From: Luzula sylvatica
Lineage: Eukaryota > Streptophyta > Magnoliopsida > Poales > Juncaceae
Reading direction: 5' to 3'
DNA: 64,000 bases
Assembly (NCBI GenBank): GCA_946800325.1
Contig: OX326960.1
Coordinates: forward strand, 33,013,629-33,077,628
Made by a program: the position numbers and the translations under genes. Of the stretch, positions 60,115 to 64,000 are shown piece after piece. Positions within the stretch are counted from its first letter, which is position 1. Every line of letters starts with the position of its first letter. The notes beneath the pieces were generated by a model. That model worked only from the letters and a program-made list of their open reading frames with translations, was not told where the DNA came from and ran no database searches.

Positions 60115-60890
60115 TTTGTGGAATTCAAAACTAATTGTATGAATTACAAGGGTTATTTTGATATTGTTGACATTTTAGCTTAGAAAAAAGTATGTATTCT
60201 CTGTTTTTTTTCTACTTTACAAAACTAGTTGGGATTATTAATCATTTATTTTGCACTGATACGGTACAGATAAGTCGTTATACTAATTTTCAAAAAGAAA
60301 AATAGAATACGAATATATAATTAATATTTTAATTTATCATATTATATAAAAATAATAAATAAATATTAAATAAGGATAATTATAAAATATTATGACAAAA
60401 CAAGTAGCATTCACTTGTTCTAAAAATGTCATTTAGCTCATTTTAGAAGCATCAGGAAATATTCTAGAAATATATCATATACTTGTGCGTAAAATTATGA
60501 TACGGAATATAAAATGAACCGAAATATTTTGAAAGTATCTAACAATTGAATACTCTCTCCATGACACATCTGACCCGTATCGCATCTGTATCTATATCGG
60601 ATATTCAAATTCACAAAAATTCTTCCTTTAAGAAATATCCGCATAATTTCAAAAGAATCTACAAAAGTGTAGATATTTCAAATATCAAGCCTCATAGTTA
60701 ATGAACATGTTATAAATACCTAAACAAGTACACTGAAAACAGGGGAAAACACTTTGAATATCACATAACAAAAGGCTCCGCTAAAAACACATATCATTAA
60801 AATAACACACATGAACTAATAATAATAATAGCCACATAACAAATTTACAAGACAACAGCTTGAGCCACACAAAGGACCACACAGAAATCT
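60115..60890. other. Region between two convergent genes
   Basis: Holds both 3' UTRs. 60,250-60,620 resembles the GATACGG-type dispersed repeat (GCACTGATACGGTACAGATA; CCGTATCGCATCTGTATC). No gene. Confidence 0.45.
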
Positions 60891-63800
60891 TCACAGAAAA
60901 TCCCAGACTGGTATAGTGTAGTGAGTCTGATCAGTGTTTTGATGACCCAGTTGCTGATTGGTACCGACCATATTCTGGTTGGTGCCGACCAGCGGAGGAT
61001 TCCCGAGAAATTGAAGTGATTGCATATCTGGCGGTGCCGGAATTGCCTGCAAAATAAAATTAAACATTTTTATTGAATATGTACTGGACATCTCCAGTGG
61101 AGTCACAATAGCAGTTAAATGGACATCTCCATTACCTGGGTCATTTGAGTTGTGCTATGGAATGCTTGCTGCTGCAAAGATGCAGCCGAATCTTGCATCT
61201 GCTGCTATTCCAAAATCAAAATAAATTAAATAAATAATTAGAATGAAATGAAAATAAGAAAATTTAAAATAACAAACCTGGTTGAATTGAGACATGCCAT
61301 GATAGCCTTGCATGGCCCCGAGACCGTACTGCTGAGGTGTCGGAACATACGGCGTCTAAAAGGATATTTTCGATATAAATATTATAATTAAGTAACAATT
61401 AGAACGCATAAATTGTACTTTGAAGTTATTAAATTTACCTGCATGAGCTGATTCGGAGTGAGGAAATGACTCGCTGGATTTCTCGAGGGCGGAGGCGTAA
61501 TTTCGCCAGTCGGTGGCTGCACGTCCTCTGCCCTAATAGCAAGTTGCTGCCCTTCTTCCGAAACCCCTATTTAATTATTAAATTACAAAAAACCCAAAAA
61601 ATATATATAAATCAAAACATAAACAATATTAATATTAATATAAATAAGAAAATAACAACACTAAATTTTATTTTTATATTTAAGTAGGGTCAATTATGCA
61701 AATTTGCCATAAAAAAATAATAAAAATACCTTGTCGAGACTTCTTCCTCTTCCCGCCACTGGACTCGACACCAACCCCCATACCACTCCCGTTCATATTA
61801 TTATTATTTAAATTACTCAAATTATTATTAATATTATTATTATTAACGCCTTTTCTCTTCTTCTTACGCTTATTCTCACCACTGGTACCCTCACCACCAC
61901 CCAAAATCCTCTCGATACCTTTATGATTACTCGCATTGCCACCCTTGTCCAAAACCCTCGCATGCAAAATCCTCTCGACCTGCTCGATCAACTGCTCGGC
62001 TTGATTCTCCATGAACTCGTACGCCTCTTGATTCTCGCTCGCCCGCTCCGCAACCCTATACAAAACCCTAATCAACGACCCGTACCGCTTCCCCAAGGAC
62101 GACCTCGGATCGTCGTCGAACCCTAATCCGTGATTCTCTCGCAAATTCTCCACCTTGGCGTCCTTTCGCCACCTTTTGAGAATGTATTGAGGCGGTAAAT
62201 CCTTCATGTTTTTGTAATCGTAGATTTTCAACACGTGGCAACACGGGATCCCCACGCTCTCGAATTTTCGGCACGAGCAGATCGTGGAAAGGTCCGCGGC
62301 GTCGTATCTTACGAAATGGCCCCTGGGTTTTTCTTTGACGGTGACTTCGTACTCGGATACGGTGCCCACTTCGTTGCCCGAGTAGACCATGCAGGTTAGG
62401 AATAAATCGAATTCGATTCGGAATAGTTCGAAGATCGCAGGAGTGTAGACGTTGATCGCTTGCCATAAAAGACGAAGATTTTGGACGCGATTCGGGCCTT
62501 GAGAGGAGATGTAATCGGCTTGTTGTTCCGAGAATCTTTTTTCTTCTAGAAACCGCTCGAATTGTTTGAAAAATATCGAAATGTTTACTTCGGGTTTTAA
62601 ATATTCCATTAAATTCACGCTCGAATTATCGTTTTGTAACGTGGTTATTATATCCGCGGTGAACACGTGGCGCCCGTACACCAAGCTCCATTTTTCTCTC
62701 TCCATGTATAGATTCTTCAACCAATCATTATCTTTTAATTCGTATTTATCCAAGAGGATTTCCCAAGAAGTCACGAGCTCGGTTTCTTCTTCGCAGCCGT
62801 ACAAACACCGCGCGAAATCGACGTCGAACGGATCGTTGCCTCGGAAAACGTGCTCGAGAACCCTAGTGGCGTTTTGGTAAATATGGAGAACCGAGAGCCA
62901 ATGGGCCGTACCGGACCAAACGGCTTGTACTGCCTCGGAAAACGCGTCGCCTTGATCGGTCAACACGGTTTTGGGTTGCTTTCCACACATGGCCGATTTG
63001 AACGAGTCGAATAACCATTTAATCGACTCGTTCGATTCGTCGTATAATAAAGCCGTGCCGAAAATCACGATTTGTCTGTGGTGATTGACGCCCAAGAAAA
63101 GAGCGAGAGGCCGATTGTAATTTTCGATTTTGTATCGGGTATCGAAGCAAACAACGTCCCCGAAATAATGATAATCATTGATGCATTTCGAGTCGGCCCA
63201 AAAGACATTCGTTAATTGGTCCAATTCGTCCAATTGAATCGAATAGAAAAAACTAGGGTTTTGGCCCTTCATCCTTTGCAAATACTCGCAAATCGAACCC
63301 GCGTCGCCACTCGGCATGAACCCGTTCCTTCTCTTCGTCCTCACATAATTCTTGTAATGAGGAGGGATATAAATGGAGGTCTCCATTTCATTCTCCTTCT
63401 CCTCCTCCTCGGTTTCTCTCATCACAACCTCTTTCCCTTTATCGCTCTTCTCCTTCGGCTTCTTCACGACTTTTTTCAACAAGTTGTTACGTCGCAACGC
63501 TTGAATGTCCATCAAAAGTGGTTCGAGCTCGTGATTGTGATGACTCACGAATTCCTTGACCACGTATTTGCCGCTCACGGTGATTTTAATGGTCATGTGG
63601 GCCCCACAATTGGTGCGGGTTTCGGGAGGGGGACGTTTCGGGTTTGAGGAGCCTGTAGAGCGGGGACGATAGCCTTCTTTGGAGCAGACAAATGAGCGGG
63701 ATTTCGTGACGGAACGGTTCGCACGGTCCCACCATCCTTTGCGGATGGTGAAACCGATTTTCATCGCGTATTTTGAGTAGAATTCGTGAGCTTTTTCTTC

Positions 63801-63905
63801 GTTTTCGAATACCATGCCGATTTTGGGCTCTTCACCTGGTACGGCAGTTACTTTCGTTGTTGGATCAGGTTCGGGTGTGTCATTTTCTTTGTACGGTGTT
63901 GTTAT
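60891..63905 (-). CDS. FAR1-related sequence (FRS) protein, 5' end not included
   Basis: Exons 63905-61730, 61566-61439, 61355-61278, 61204-61136 and 61046-60891 join to 868 residues. The first begins at a splice acceptor (CTCTCTCAG) in an open frame, so an N-terminal exon lies upstream, perhaps outside the window. Numbered from Met at 63815: FAR1 zinc-binding domain 1-97 (AHEFYSKYAMKIGFTIRKG...FVCSKEG...HNHEL), MULE-type transposase fold ~175-420 (CFDTRY Asp225; LTDQGDA Asp287), SWIM zinc finger 513-527 (CSCRKFESVGIPCCH). The tail has an Asn-rich run and, in the last exons, Gln/Pro-rich QQMQDSAASLQQQAF. FRS proteins are domesticated Mutator transposases acting as nuclear DNA-binding regulators, e.g. 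FHY3/FAR1 in light signalling. Closest in feel to the FRS6/FRS8/FRS11 group. No stops; likely functional. Confidence 0.9.
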
Positions 63906-63906
63906 C

Positions 63907-63932
63907 TGAGAGAGAGAGAGAGAGAGAGAGAT
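63907..63932. repeat. (GA)n microsatellite at the FRS intron end
   Basis: About a dozen GA units; on the minus strand they form the CT-rich tract just before the splice acceptor at 63,906-63,907. The remaining bases to 64,000 are AT-rich and probably intron. Confidence 0.85.
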
Positions 63933-64000
63933 CAGTAAAGATCATATATATATACCCATCCAAAAATTCAAAATATCAGATTTACCCATGATAAACTAAA

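Overview
The window is nuclear DNA from a flowering plant, most likely a eudicot. The genes have short GT-AG introns in AT-rich DNA and are recognisable by close similarity to plant families: TIM14, NAA10, a NAC factor, JASON, DUF1068/NKS1, and a FAR1-related protein. The rest is plant-type mobile DNA (Helitrons, a Copia LTR element, a Mutator-like element, MITEs, a LINE remnant). The species cannot be named from the sequence.

Layout. 0-7.1 kb is a small gene cluster: a PH-domain coiled-coil protein (+), a short F-box-like gene (-) split into three exons, and TIM14 (+), divergent from the F-box-like gene. 7.1-30 kb is a repeat sea: a LINE zinc-binding fragment, a multi-headed Helitron (8.5-10.0 kb), a gene-like non-coding or decayed locus with internal duplications (10.0-12.6 kb), a Copia element with matching 5-bp target duplications but no pol and almost no 5' LTR (13.9-18.0 kb), further Helitron ends, a second Helitron (25.0-25.9 kb), satellite-rich hAT-like elements and MITEs. 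30.3-31.9 kb is a NAC factor of the JUB1/NAC042 type. 35.5-37.2 kb is an inverted-repeat element holding a decayed plant mobile domain (PMD/MAIN-like) fragment. 38.0-38.8 kb is NAA10 (-), followed by a 100-bp tandem array and a 4.1-kb Mutator-like element (39.7-43.8 kb) with a perfect 9-bp target duplication. That element carries an 87-bp minisatellite and a nested Helitron. 44.2-47.5 kb has two genes on the minus strand: a short JASON-like protein and a DUF1068 (NKS1/ELMO-type) Golgi protein. 47.5-58 kb is repeat-rich and very AT-rich. 58.2-60.1 kb is a GT8-like membrane protein (+), convergent with a FAR1-related gene (-) whose first exon lies beyond the reconstructed part.

The genes are ordinary housekeeping or regulatory plant genes that happen to be neighbours. 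Nothing suggests they act in one pathway. The most unusual material is in the repeats: paired palindromes at an exact 22-bp spacing inside the Copia LTR, the 87-bp minisatellite open in four reading frames inside a Mutator-like element, Helitrons with several heads and one tail, and the PMD-bearing element.
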